64,000 nt of DNA. Origin: Phorcus lineatus (taxonomy: Eukaryota > Mollusca > Gastropoda > Trochida > Trochidae). The position numbers were made by a program, and so were the translations under genes. Shown here one piece after another: positions 49,361-62,000 of this stretch. The stretch spans positions 39,428,533 through 39,492,532 of the forward strand of contig OV121090.1 in the NCBI GenBank assembly GCA_921293015.1. Reading direction: 5' to 3'. The notes beneath the pieces were generated by a model. That model saw only the letters and a program-made list of their open reading frames with translations. It did not search any database and was not told the DNA's origin. Every line of letters starts with the position of its first letter. Position 1 is the stretch's first letter.

Positions 49361-50569
49361 ATTGGTAAAATGTTAAGAGCTTTAAAAGGTAGTTATACGT
49401 CAGTTAAATCAGGCGTGCGATTTAATTCAAATATTACTGAATATGTTGAGTGTCCATTTGGTTTGAGACAAGGATGTATGTTAAGTCCGATGCTTTTTTC
49501 ATTATTCATTTATGAATTTAACTGTCTACAGAGATATCACAAAGAGGTAAACACGGAATTCAAATGTTTCCTGATATGATTCAAATTTGAATGTTACTTT
49601 TGCTGATGCTGTCATTTTAGTTTCAGACACGCAATGTGGCATACAGTGTCAGTTGAATGTCTTAGGCGCTTACACAAAATCATGGGGATTTACCGTGAAT
49701 ATGGAAAAATCAAATGTAGTTGTGTTCAGGAAGGGGGAGGGGTAGGGGGCGTTATCAAAGAATAATGTGTGGTTCTTAAAGAAAGAATGAAAACTGTGAA
49801 CACCTATAGATATTTAGAATATTATTTATTATATAGAAGACTTCGAATACTTTCGCCTGATGTTTATTTTAAAATATTTGACAGTCACATACAACCGATA
49901 CTTTATGCATGAAGATCGTTTACCAGACAAATCTTGTAATATATCACTTCATATAGGTGATATGGGTCATAACAATTGGGCTTCTGAAATAAGATAATTG
50001 TTTTGTTGTCATGGATTTGGTTTTGTTTAGGAAACAGTACTGTTTATCAAAACTTTCAAAACTCGATATGTTCTTTCAAACCCAGGATGCAACATTAAAT
50101 AACAGTACAATATATGACATACATACATACATACATACATACATACATACATACGTACGTACGTACATATGTACATATGTACATATGTACATATATTTAT
50201 ATATAATATAAAAGCCTGCTTTCACCAGAAAAATATTTATTTGAGAAAGTAGATTTCAGATTTCGTTTATGTTAAAGTTACGATCGGGGCTGCTACGTTT
50301 AAGGATTAATGAAGGTAGGTGGCAGCAAGTTCATGCAATTAAACAAGTACTAACTACTGATGATAATTATATGTTGAAAAGTTTAAGCCGCTTTGTTTTT
50401 TATGCATACGAAAAACGGTGTAAAAAGCTTAAGGAAAAAACTTGCGACTAAATATGTATATTCATGTTATCTACCTTCTGTATATTGTCTGTGTTTTTGT
50501 ATTCGTCATTGTATGCATCCCTGTATTTGGGCCTAGGGGCCTATATACTTGAATAAAGTTGAGGAAAAC

Positions 50570-50602
<33 letters not shown>
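49361..50602 (+). mobile_element. Non-LTR retrotransposon (LINE) remnant, 3' part of reverse transcriptase
   Basis: The frame from 49370 encodes CPFGLRQGCMLSPMLFSLFI, the conserved RT motif of LINE proteins. After a stop and frame change, FADAVILVSDT occupies the catalytic YADD box position with the second Asp missing, followed by SWGFTVNMEKSNVVVFRKG. A C-terminal stretch near 50269-50451 (INEGRWQQVHAIKQVL) may belong to it. The copy is 5'-truncated and broken by stops and frame shifts. It ends near AATAAAG and a (GAT)n tail at 50570-50602. Confidence 0.75.
50117..50194. repeat. Microsatellite (CATA)n / (TACG)n / (TACATATG)n
   Basis: A compound array: about ten ACAT units, then GTAC repeats, then GTACATAT repeats. 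It falls inside the LINE remnant region. Confidence 0.9.
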
Positions 50603-53058
50603 ATATAAGGAGCACATTTCCATCCACCAGTGCATGCTCATGGCGCTATACTAACATTATTACCCTGGTCTAACCCATAAGCCCTGGACCTGTGCAACCA
50701 TATCATCTGTAATGGCTTCAACAGGCCTTTCTGACCGTGGGTCATTGTCAAACTCAGCTGACCATTTTGCTTATTTCCCATACACATTGGTCATACGATT
50801 TATATGTATTTCGGTCGCATTCACCCCTTCTTTTGTTAGAAACTTGACAATCACGATGGTCAGTTTCAAAACTTTCCATGATTACAAGAGGATACCTTTG
50901 TTGAACAGGCTGTAAATCTCAAATATATTATGGGTAAGCGTTGTTTATGTCTGTAAACTGTCTGTGTATCAATACTTCTATGACCTTATTGACTTCCCCT
51001 CGTATGTACAGGACCACGTGCAACCCCCTAATAAGAGCGTGGCAGGGTTACAGCTTTAGCTTGGTTAAACAAAACCAGTTTGTATGAGAAAGTCATATTT
51101 CCAAATAATTGTTTTGTTACACGGAGACCAATACTGAACAGATAGTAATCAAATTGACAGTTTTCTAAACTCATTCAGTGATTTAGCGACAAAATGACAT
51201 CATTAATGACGTTTGGACTACGTGACACAAACAAATAACGGAGTATCTCTTTTAAGACATACTCATTAGTTTTCGCAGATGTATATATCCCATATATAGC
51301 AGAGATGGTATTTATTCTAAATATTGTTTAAATGAAGTAAGAGTGATGAGCCTACCTCGCACGTGGTAAACATTTGAGATACGAAACTTTAATTTGCAAC
51401 ATTATAGATAGTACGTTTGGTTTGAATATATAGTGTAAGGATGTCCATCCTGAGACTTTCTATGAACTTTTCTCTGAAAACCACTTATGCCAGGGATCTA
51501 AAATTTTGAAAATGTCTGGAAAATCAGTCACCGTCATGCAATTCAATCAGAAGGTTTATCTTTTAAGAAAGCAAAATTATTTAGGTGTGTCATGATATGA
51601 AAAATTATTACGCACATATTTTTTGACATAAGTTGTCAAATATTTTCAATATGAGCACATGTGCACATATCAATGTAGCCTAGCAACGATTGTTTCAGCG
51701 CGAAATACTGTATTTCGTCGTCTGTGACGTCATAAAAAGCATGGTTAGTGACGTCACTGAAGCGGGCCGTCGCAAAGGAAGCAAGTCGTTTTCTTAATAT
51801 TTCCATGCGTTTTAAATGGAATAGAATCGGTAATAAAGACATAGCCAAAGATTTTCCTATTTACTGACATTAAATAGGGTTGAGTTTACAGCTTTAGTGC
51901 CAGTCAAACACGAACATACTCAAAAGCTCTTTAGCATCTCATTAATTTATTAATATTTTTTACGGTGATTGATCTGCCCTTTCCTCCAATAATTCCGCCG
52001 TTAACAAATGCTTTACTATGAATGATAAAGATATGAAGGTCTCCTTCGCATATTTATTGATATTAGGTTTATCAATCATATCAATTTTGGAATAATAATT
52101 GTCGTTATAAGAAACAACAATACATTTATGGACGACGTATCCCTGTTTATGCATAAATAGCTTAATAATTCTTTTGACAGAACAAAGGCACCAGATAATA
52201 AAAAATATATTAATTCATTTATCAATATTGGTTCTCATTAAGCTGTATTTACATTTTTTTATTTGCTTTTTACTTCTTGTTTCATTTATGAACTTGGCAT
52301 CCCCGTTACTAACTAGTAGATTAACCCTACATAATGATTTTTTGTGTGGACAAGTTTCTAAACAAAAAAGGTTTGTTCCTTTATCAAAGTATTTGAGAAC
52401 ACCTCAAACAGATATTTAAGAGACAACAAATGTTTTTGGCCAGTCAAAAAAAGTTAATTGATATTTCTTGCAAAATATTTCAAAGAATGCTAAAATGCTG
52501 TATTATCTCACCATCAAATATAGGATAACAATGTTTTGATGAAATTTCTTTGAAAAGCTTTCTGGAAGTTGTCGCGACGATCATTTAGGGCAATTTCAAG
52601 GATAAACACCTTTTTATTCTGTGTTATCAAAAAATAAGTTGTCCTAATAGTTGATCATCAACAGAAACCATACCCACCTTACTAAATTTTATATAATATA
52701 AGGCAATAGTAAGATTTTGAAGACAGGTGATGCAAGGGTAAAAAACTTTTTAAAAGGTTTAAGAGACTGGCATAAGTTTAAAACATTGGTACAAACTAAC
52801 ACACTCAGTCTTATAATCATGATGATAGGATTTTCATCAAAACAGGCCTTTAACCTTGTATCTGAGAGACATAAATGAGCTATCGTCAAATGGTTGCCAA
52901 TGGATTTGAATCAACAAATAAATCCATAAAATGGGCCAATAACCCGTGTAATAAAGTTCTTTAAGAGATGAGGGTGTATAAGGTACCATAGAATCAACAT
53001 CGTGCAGTTCACACTGGATACCAGTGGAACGTTTATTCCATGCAGGAAGTTTCTGACA
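50603..53058. other. Intergenic stretch before the MSP130-like gene
   Basis: No gene is supported. An X-box/CRE cluster lies at 51675-51756. The remainder is AT-rich. The sequence just 5' of 53059 should contain the MSP130-like promoter; an in-frame upstream ATG at 53002 is present, but no clear TATA box was identified. Confidence 0.45.
51675..51756. promoter_or_regulatory. X-box plus two CRE palindromes
   Basis: GTAGCCTAGCAAC at 51675-51687 fits the RFX X-box consensus GTNRCC(N0-3)RGYAAC. TGACGTCA occurs perfectly at 51725-51732 and 51749-51756. Such an X-box with nearby CRE is a known enhancer or promoter layout, but no adjacent gene is recognised. Confidence 0.45.
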
Positions 53059-56000
53059 ATGTCGTCGTTGTACATACTTCTTCTCGCCTCTGGAGTGAGC
53101 GCTTACAATGTTACCTTATCGAAACGGTCCACTCTCTACATCCCATATACTTACCAAGGTGCCCCGAATGGAAGGTATGGGCTAGACAAGAATCCTTCAG
53201 AGAAACTAGTCCACGACCATGAAAACCAGATTCTATATGTAACAGGTGAGCGAATATTAACCTTCCTCATTACCTTGTATGTAGGAGGAAGCTCTATTTT
53301 CAACGAAAGTGATTTATGTGTTTGATTTTGAATAACAGATCATGTGTGACGTATGTGATCTAATTTAAGCTTCTTAAAGTTGAATTTTAGAAATAGAATA
53401 TTATTTAACAAGCGCCAGGGTAGGTTCTTCAGCTGCTGAACAAAAGTCTGTTTAAGTTTCTTGTAAAATCATAATTTTGGGAAAATTTTGATTAGTCACC
53501 GTTTTTGAAAATATCAATTTACGAAGGGATTGCTTTAACACTACATATACAAGGGATAGAAACGTGGTATGTCGGGAACAAAGTTGTTTTTTTCCCCGAG
53601 GAATCGACAATAAATCACATGATATTTACACAAAGTTATACAGTAGGGAAACATATTTTTGTTTTTGTTTGTATAAAACAAATTTTAAGATATGTGCGTA
53701 TTTTGCCCAACGAATAACGTTTTAAATTCAGTTAAATTGATAAAACGATGCATTAAACCAGCCCTGTTTCCATCTGTTGGACCACAAAGGTGCAAGCGAA
53801 ACATATTTAGTTAAGCTTTCGTAAATCACTCTCCGAACTCAATAATGCAAAACCTTTTGATACAGGAATCGGCCCTACGATGCCAATGGCAAACTCTTAT
53901 GTGAAAAAACTGTTCCTATCTTAAACTGTAATACTCGCTGTATTCTCTTTAAATGTATGAATAAATAAAGATAAACCTTTTAATAAAAATTGAAGATAAA
54001 ATCCTAAACAAACACCAATAAACCTGTTTATCATATCAGACTTATTCAAAGAACATAATACATAAATTGAAATACCCTCAAGAAGTAGTTCGTTTTTGAA
54101 AGATTAATTTCTTCAACTTTTCCCCAATGAAAATTAGATCAATCAACATGTATCAACGTCCGAAAAAAGAGGCAAACGAATGCACAATGTATATCATATT
54201 GCGTGAAAATAATCATCTAAAGATGTACATTAAATACGATATCATAAGATATTTTCAGATATTTCTATCTTCCATGAAATACATTTTCACCTACAATTGC
54301 TTTTATACGGATTTCACAAATATGCTCTAAGTGTCTGTCAAAACTAAACTGATAAAAAATTAAAAGCGAAGAATTCTTAAGCTTGTATTGTACCTATCAA
54401 GAGCATAATGGGCCTTATTGGCCTCCAAACTAGAACAGATATCTCTATTGACCAGCGAATGCGATTCTATAATCTTTAATTAAGAATCAAATAATCATAG
54501 AACGTTGATATATTTATGATCCAAACATGAAAGTTATGGTTCACCCCAGTATTACCCCGTTACGAAAACTAATTTTGCTGTTGCATTTACGTTGCTTAAG
54601 AACGTGAGGATTTCTCTTCATTTTCATTCTTTAACAAAAATGTTACTCAAGTCATTTCTTCCTTCAATTGAAGTCTGAAAATGTTCTCAGCTCTTTCATA
54701 AACTCACGGGCAAAAGAAACTATACCAACATTGTTTTGATGTTATCAACATTATCAGATATGTCACATAAATAATGTAATACTCGTTTTAAAGACAATTT
54801 AACTGACCATTATTTGATCGAAATTTAGAAAGGGTGGCACGTACAGTTAATGCAGTAGAATGCAATGAATGACACTGGGGGTAAATGTCAATTTGCAAAA
54901 ATAAAGAAGTCTTTTTAGAGACTACAGAAAACGCTTTTATTCACAAAGGAAACACTGGAAAACTGTCAGTATCTGGTATGGCATCTGTTCCTTTGAATAC
55001 AGGCCTGCACACGTCGACGCACAGAATTCACAAGGCACCTGATGACGTCATTAGGGATGGCTTGTCATTCTTCCACGAGTGCCTGGATAAACGTTTGCCG
55101 ACTTGATAGAGGTGGATTTCTCTGCTTTATCTGCCTGTCCAAATGAGCCCACAAGTGTTCGATCGGTGATAAATCCGGTGATCTCGCTGGAAGTCTCTGA
55201 TGACTCTGGCTGTGTGGGGGCTAGCATTGTCTTGTTAGAGGATTACTCTTGGATTTCTCAGGGGTATTAAAAGGAGCACCACAGGACGTAAAACGGTGTC
55301 GATGTAGCCTTAGGCATTCAAAGTACGGTCAAAGAAACAAGTTCTGTTGTATGGTCCCTGCACATTCCATCCCAAACCATGACGCTACCGCCGCCGAATG
55401 GCACAACCTCCTGGACACAACACGGGGCTGTTCTCTCTCCTCTTCGACGATAAATGCGCACTCGGCCAAGCTCTGTGTAGCTGGAACCTGCTTTCATCTT
55501 AAAACACAATTCATTGCCAGTTCCTGTTCTGCCACCGCTCTACCATTCTTGTCCACTGGTGACGGTTACGTCGATCATGTCGGCTCAGCATCATCCCGCG
55601 GAAGGGCCGGTACGCTCGAATGCCATGTTCACGAAGACGTCTGATCACTGTCGACATGTCCTTCTGCTGGTAACACGGTGTAGCGCTGTTGCTGCTGATG
55701 ACGTCACTGTGACGAAACGTTTGCGTGGGTGAATCGTGCGGATGTAGAGGTCGTCGTTTGCGGTTGTGACGCTGGGTTTTCCACTTCTTGGCCGGTCCTG
55801 GGTCCCACCTGTCTGTACAATTCTTGTGTGCAATCTGGTTATCGTAGTGCGGGTGCAGTTGAAGATAGGAGCAACGTGGGCGTGACATGCGCCCAACTGC
55901 AACATACCAATCGCTCTCTCTCGTTCCTCTGTGGTAAGTCTCGGCATGTCACTTGTTGTGTTCGTTACGACTGAGGTCTAAAGCATGCAGATTCGTGGTT

Positions 56001-59000
56001 TTTATACAGTTCGGTGCCATATGAACGTGATGCACATGCATACCATTTTGCTTGAAAAACGTGTGACAAAGTCCATATTTGGTAAGAAACATGATTTTTT
56101 TCTCAGTAATTATGAAGTTGCGTTCTTGTGACATAGTTTGATAATAAAAATTCCATTTCAAAAGCTAGTTTCAACTTTTTAAAACAAAAAATATTTTGGT
56201 ATAGTTTCTTTTGCCCCTGAGTTTAGTTCCCTGACCTTGAAATTTGCAGAGCCGTTTAAATATCTGTCTCAACTATCATCTTCAACCGAATATCTGTCTT
56301 TGATATCATCTCCAACTGGACATCTGTCTTTGATATCATCTCCAATTGGATATCTGTCTTTGATATCATCTCCAACTGTATATCTGTCTTTGATATCATC
56401 ACCAACTGGATATCTGTCTTTGATATCATCTACTGAATATCTGTCTTTGATATCATCTCAAACAGATTTCTGTATCGAGAGAAAAACAGGATCTCACTGA
56501 TTAAAGGACTCTTGTATTTTCAACAATGATATAACAGACTGATTGTGAGATTGTAACAACGTCGCTAAGTGCACAATTTATTCTTGTTGCATTCAACAAT
56601 GATAATGTATTTGTAGCTCAGAATATGTGTACACTTGTTACGGTTGCTACGTGGAATATATATGTTGAGTTACTTCCGCATGGCTCAATAAGTAGCACTG
56701 CTTTACACCAAATGAAAAAATAAAGATGTTGACATGAAAGATGATAACATTGAATATACGCGTTTTGTAATACTATCCTTTATTCAGGAAACTATATAAT
56801 AATTTGCTATCAGATTTGTCAAACGAAGGTATTTCTGAAAACGACGAACAGGCAATGTAAGCAACTATTTGTTTTGGATCAATCGTAACATTGCAACTTT
56901 GAAATATTGTCCGCATTGGTTTTTCTACTGAACCCAGCAAATAGAGTTTTGGTTCACTTGGCAGTTTACGCTACCATTTTGGGTGTATTTTGATTAACGA
57001 AAATGTTTCTACCACTTCCATTCTCTTTGCAGGTCGCTCCTTGATTCACGTTGTAAACATCTCTGATCCAAACAACATGGCGATATTAGCTTATCGCGAG
57101 TACCCGGGTATGGTCTTTACAGATGTTGAATTGTGCGGAGGTCTCGTGTTTGCCGGGTCTGATAATCTCACGGACAGCACGAGGAGAGGGAAAATTATCA
57201 TCTTTTCAAAATACAACCAAACCCTCGACGAACTGCAAGTAATAGAATGTGAGTATACGATTGTTAAGCACACAACGGTTTTTCATATACGTTTAAACTC
57301 CAATGAGGTAGCACCATGCATTATTTAAGGGAATAAAATCTTAAGATTTGTCAATCTAATTCTAAGTACATTTTTTTCATTCAAACTTTGCCACTATATA
57401 TCTTTCCAACCGAATACATTTTCCTTTATTTTTTTTCAACTAAGCCATTTTCATAATAAAATCTCTATCTCTTAAATTATTTTACTTCATCAGTGTTATT
57501 TTACCTGCTAAGTATTTTTTCAATAATGATAAATTTTCGGCTACGTCATATATTTATCAAAATACTTTAAAATCCAAATAATAAGATATATACTCAACGA
57601 GAGTGTGGGACCATCACCGGATCATGACAGATAGGGTAAGCTATAGAATGTGAAGCAATTGAGGTGCTCTTTTACTTTTTGGTGACCAAATATTGCATTA
57701 AAATCTCGAGACATAAATGAAAAACTGTGTCGACCCTTTTCGTTTTTTATATAAAGACAGAAAAGCATATTGACCTCACCCTCAGTCCGTCCAAAAGTTA
57801 AAATGACTTGATTTACAAACCGTTGTTTCATTACATCGTCGTTCTCGGTCACTAATGTTTTCCCCGGGTCTATAACAGCAGGTTCTGACCTCATAACCAG
57901 GCTATAAATGTATAATAGTAGCAAATTTATGAGGGGATATGTTCATCAGTCAAAAAGTGCCTGTCATAGAGGCCGCTTTTCAAATCCTATGTGTTTTAAT
58001 TCTTCAAATGAATGAAAAGGCACTAAGAAGCTGAAATCTTGTATAGACAAACCTTGACCAGCTATACTAAATATATTAATATTCGACCTAAGATATCAAA
58101 GAAAAAGATTACATAAGCAAAAGAACTCCATATTTACATTTCATTTTTAGAATTTATTGATTTTACTTGATTTCTAAATGCAACTTAAAGAAGACATGCT
58201 CATGTCCTTGACACCAGTGGACTCGAACCCCGACACGGTAAAGGCTACCCCAGATTGCTCGAAGCTGATCGTGTCTGTAGAGGCGGTTGTGTATGAGAAC
58301 GCTACGGGGTACCCGGTCGACCCACCTGGGAAAGTTGTCATCATTACCTTCAACTCAGGGGTGAACGACTACATCCTCACCCCTCTTGACTTCACTCAGT
58401 TTGATAACCAGTAAGTGGCTGATAAGACATTTCAGTACTTCTATTTATGCCTCCAATATATCGCAGCAATCGTTTTCGTAATAACATACATTTATGAGTA
58501 TGTTGATTCCCATTTATTAGTCAATATTTGATGCATGATTTTGCATGTCATTTTACTGTTCGCCTCTTTACGATGATCACAGTATGTCAAGTTATCCTGA
58601 ACAGTGTAAGAAATAGAAATGTCTTTGGAGGGCATTTATAAGTGAAATAATACATAAGAAATGTAAAAGTGTATAAAGGCAACTTATTGATGATAACACA
58701 ATATGGTTTTTTTTTGGTTCAACACTTGCACCTTCGTCAGATAGATTGTCAAGGATAGTAATATTGGATCAAACTTGAAACCGTATGTTAGCAAATACTC
58801 CAAAACGTCGTGTGACTTCAACATAAAGAAGATATCAGATTAATATTACATTTCTTAGATATAAAATTAAATGTCGTTGCTCCATTTCCAGCCAACGTTT
58901 ACTTTAGAATTAAGCTTAGATTGTTTTTTGGAATGGACCTCTCACCTGTGAATACACTGCCTGACCTCATCTACAGCAGCAAATATATATCGATAAAATG

Positions 59001-62000
59001 CTTGCTTGGTTGAGAGGGGTGGGGTCGGTTCATTACAGGGACACAGAGTATGTTTTTTTTGCTTACAAATAGCAAGACTCCGATACATGGCAATGTCTAC
59101 ATGCGAACAATATACAGAATACATCAATCACTAAACAGGACATGACATGTCGACCAGAATTTGTAGACGACGTCGATTTTCGAACTTATAATAGCTGAGT
59201 ATTTTTATACTCCATGACCATGTCCAGAATCTTTGCCTACAACAACGAATAGAAACACTTGCTTTAGGTGTGTGCGGTCTAAAAGTACCTCCGTGGAGTC
59301 TTTCCTTTTACTAGCATTGTTTCAACTTTAACCCCCCCCCCCCCCCCCCCCCCCCCCTTAACGAAAAAGAATCTAAAATGTGGTAGCATATTAGCATATG
59401 GACTAAGATGCGGCTCGTACTTGTTGGATGGATGGAGTTTATGAGTTTTAAAATTAAAGCGAACGTCCAAAAAACTTTTTTTAGTTTTCGATCAAGGAAT
59501 ACTTATTGTTGTTGAAAGAATAACATATGTAACATATGTTGTTTAGCTTTATCAGTGTAGAACTGTGTTTATATGACAGAATATCCACTTTGGAGCTGAG
59601 CGGTGTACGCCACGCATTTCAAGAAGGCGACAACCCCTTCTCTAACGATGTTGAACCAGAAGGGATCGCCTTTAATGACGACATCACAATAGCTTACGTT
59701 GGACTGCAGGTGACACATTATTCCGTCATATATTGCAGTTTTGTTTTTAAGCTCTTACAAATCTCATTGCCTTTTACGGATATATACTCAACCTCCATGT
59801 ATGTTGTGCCATGTAAGTAAAAATTATAACTAAACGCAATTGATTAAAATGTTAAAAATGAAAAAGAAACTCTCTTTATGTAACCATTTTGTTCTTCAGA
59901 ATTATTATTGAATTTTTTCTCCCTGTAATTGTCGCTTCAGGAAAACAACGCCATTGCTGAGATTGATTTGGTGAATAAAAACATCTTAAAGATCCACGGA
60001 CTCGGCTTCAAGAATTGGTCAGAATGGAGACTCGATCCCTCCGATGATGATAACGGTAATGAATCCTTCATGAAATGTGTGACGTCGTACAATCCGGTTA
60101 AAACTAGATGTAATATGCTTATGTTCCCTAAGTCCTACATTAAGGGACTTAGGGGACGTAAGAATCATAACGACAAGGATTTTACGAAACTTGCAAAGAT
60201 ATTTCACATCGCAATTCTTGACCTTTTCCTCTTGATTTTGATTCTGCTAACGTTGAACGGTCTTATATCTTTATTTAAAGGGGCAGTGCTATCGAAGATT
60301 TTAACAGATTTGATTAAAGAAAAGTAATGTTGATAAATGTACAGGACCGATGCTCTACCCTTACAACCTGTTGGGGATGTATCAGCCAGATTCCATCGTC
60401 TACTTCACTTTCAAGGGAGAGAACTACATCGCAACGGCAAATGAAGGAGCAGATAAGCTGTACCTATACGGCAATTACACCTGGGTGGAGGAAGAGAGGG
60501 CAGGGAGGCTCGATACAGATGGTGAGTAGTAAAGGGGGTAAACAGTATTATCCTACCTCATGTAAGAATGCCGATCTCTGATTGGTCCACGTGACCCTAA
60601 ACAAATATCCATATACACCGTCGCCGGGGGATGATAAATCCTTTTTACCCCGCTACATGAGTAAAGCGTGCTTCCACGTCAATCAATCAAAGTCACCTGA
60701 TCAGGTCATAGGTGTTGTTCATTTCTGTTTGTCTTTTTAATAATACATAAAGACATTAGGTAAAATAAATTCGTTATAACATTCCGTCAAGGGTGACATA
60801 GGGATATATTATTCCCTTGAAAGTTTTTATGCAACTCGCGTTCTGCTCGTTGCATGAAACGTTTCGCGGGAATAATATATCCCAATGTCACCATTGACGG
60901 AATGTTATAACTTATAATAGAGTAAAGTGACCGATCTAAAAAAAAAGACTTCTTCATATCACCAACTTCTTTATTCATTATAGTAAGTGTTAAACATTGA
61001 TTCTGATATTGTTGTCAAGCAAAGAACAAAGACGTTGTATGTCCATAATACAGTCTTCATTCTTTTCTATTGTTATGATGGTTCTTAGGTAATCGAAATC
61101 TTTTTAATTTTCCTTATGAATTTCAGACCTGGAGAAATTGGACTTCGTCACCAGGGATCAAATACGTAGGGATACAATGCTTGGTATGTCTGGTGTGATT
61201 TTCCCCTTCTTTTGTTCTCCGCCTTACATCATACCTTTTGATTCATCCCTAAGTACATGTCTAGAGTTACAGGCTGATGACTGATACTATCCTGGCAGTT
61301 ATTGATGGAATATTTGTAAGAATTTCCCGTACCATAGATGTGTTACATCCCAACTTTTTCCTCATCATAAAGGTACGAGATACAGTGCTTTGAGTGCTCG
61401 GCCTAGGATCAGGAGGTTTGGGGTTCAGATAACACTTGTTCATGCTGACGTTTCCGCTGTAAAGTCACATTGTGATATTGCGAGTATTCTCACTGTAACA
61501 GTATTTCCAATACATCTACACCAATTAAAAACAATAATTCTATGCAAAGTTTAATTAATACCAATCATAAATTTTGCAAATTTTAGAGGAGGGTGCTTCT
61601 TGAGCTTTGCGTAGAAGAATGTTCAAATATATCTTGTTCATGAAAAAGTCAGTGTTTAAGGATATTGTGCACACAAGGGGCCTATCCCAGTTTGGCAATT
61701 CGTTAACAATACCTTCGGCTGGTCGTAGGGCTAAGTGCAGTACCGAACGACTGGATTTCATAAGCTTTCTTAGCTAAGGTTAATGAATGACCATCGTGGA
61801 CCCAAAATACCCCGATGGAACTCTCTCCTAAAGGTGTTAGCTATATTTAAAGATGTTTTCAATAAAGACATTTCTATGTTTCACCATTTCATTCGTCATC
61901 TCTGATCACCAGGACGCCATAAAGTTTCCACATCTCCTTCCGGTTTTGATTCTTCCGGTAAGCTTATAGCTCTCTACAGCTTCGGTGCACGGAGTTTCTC

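Noticed and set aside
50119-50194. CRISPR-like short repeats
   Set aside because: Simple microsatellite with no spacers, in an animal genome.
56237-56500. 87-codon forward frame with YLSLISSPTG repeats
   Set aside because: The 30-bp unit is a multiple of three, which keeps the frame open by arithmetic; it is intronic and has no splice context.
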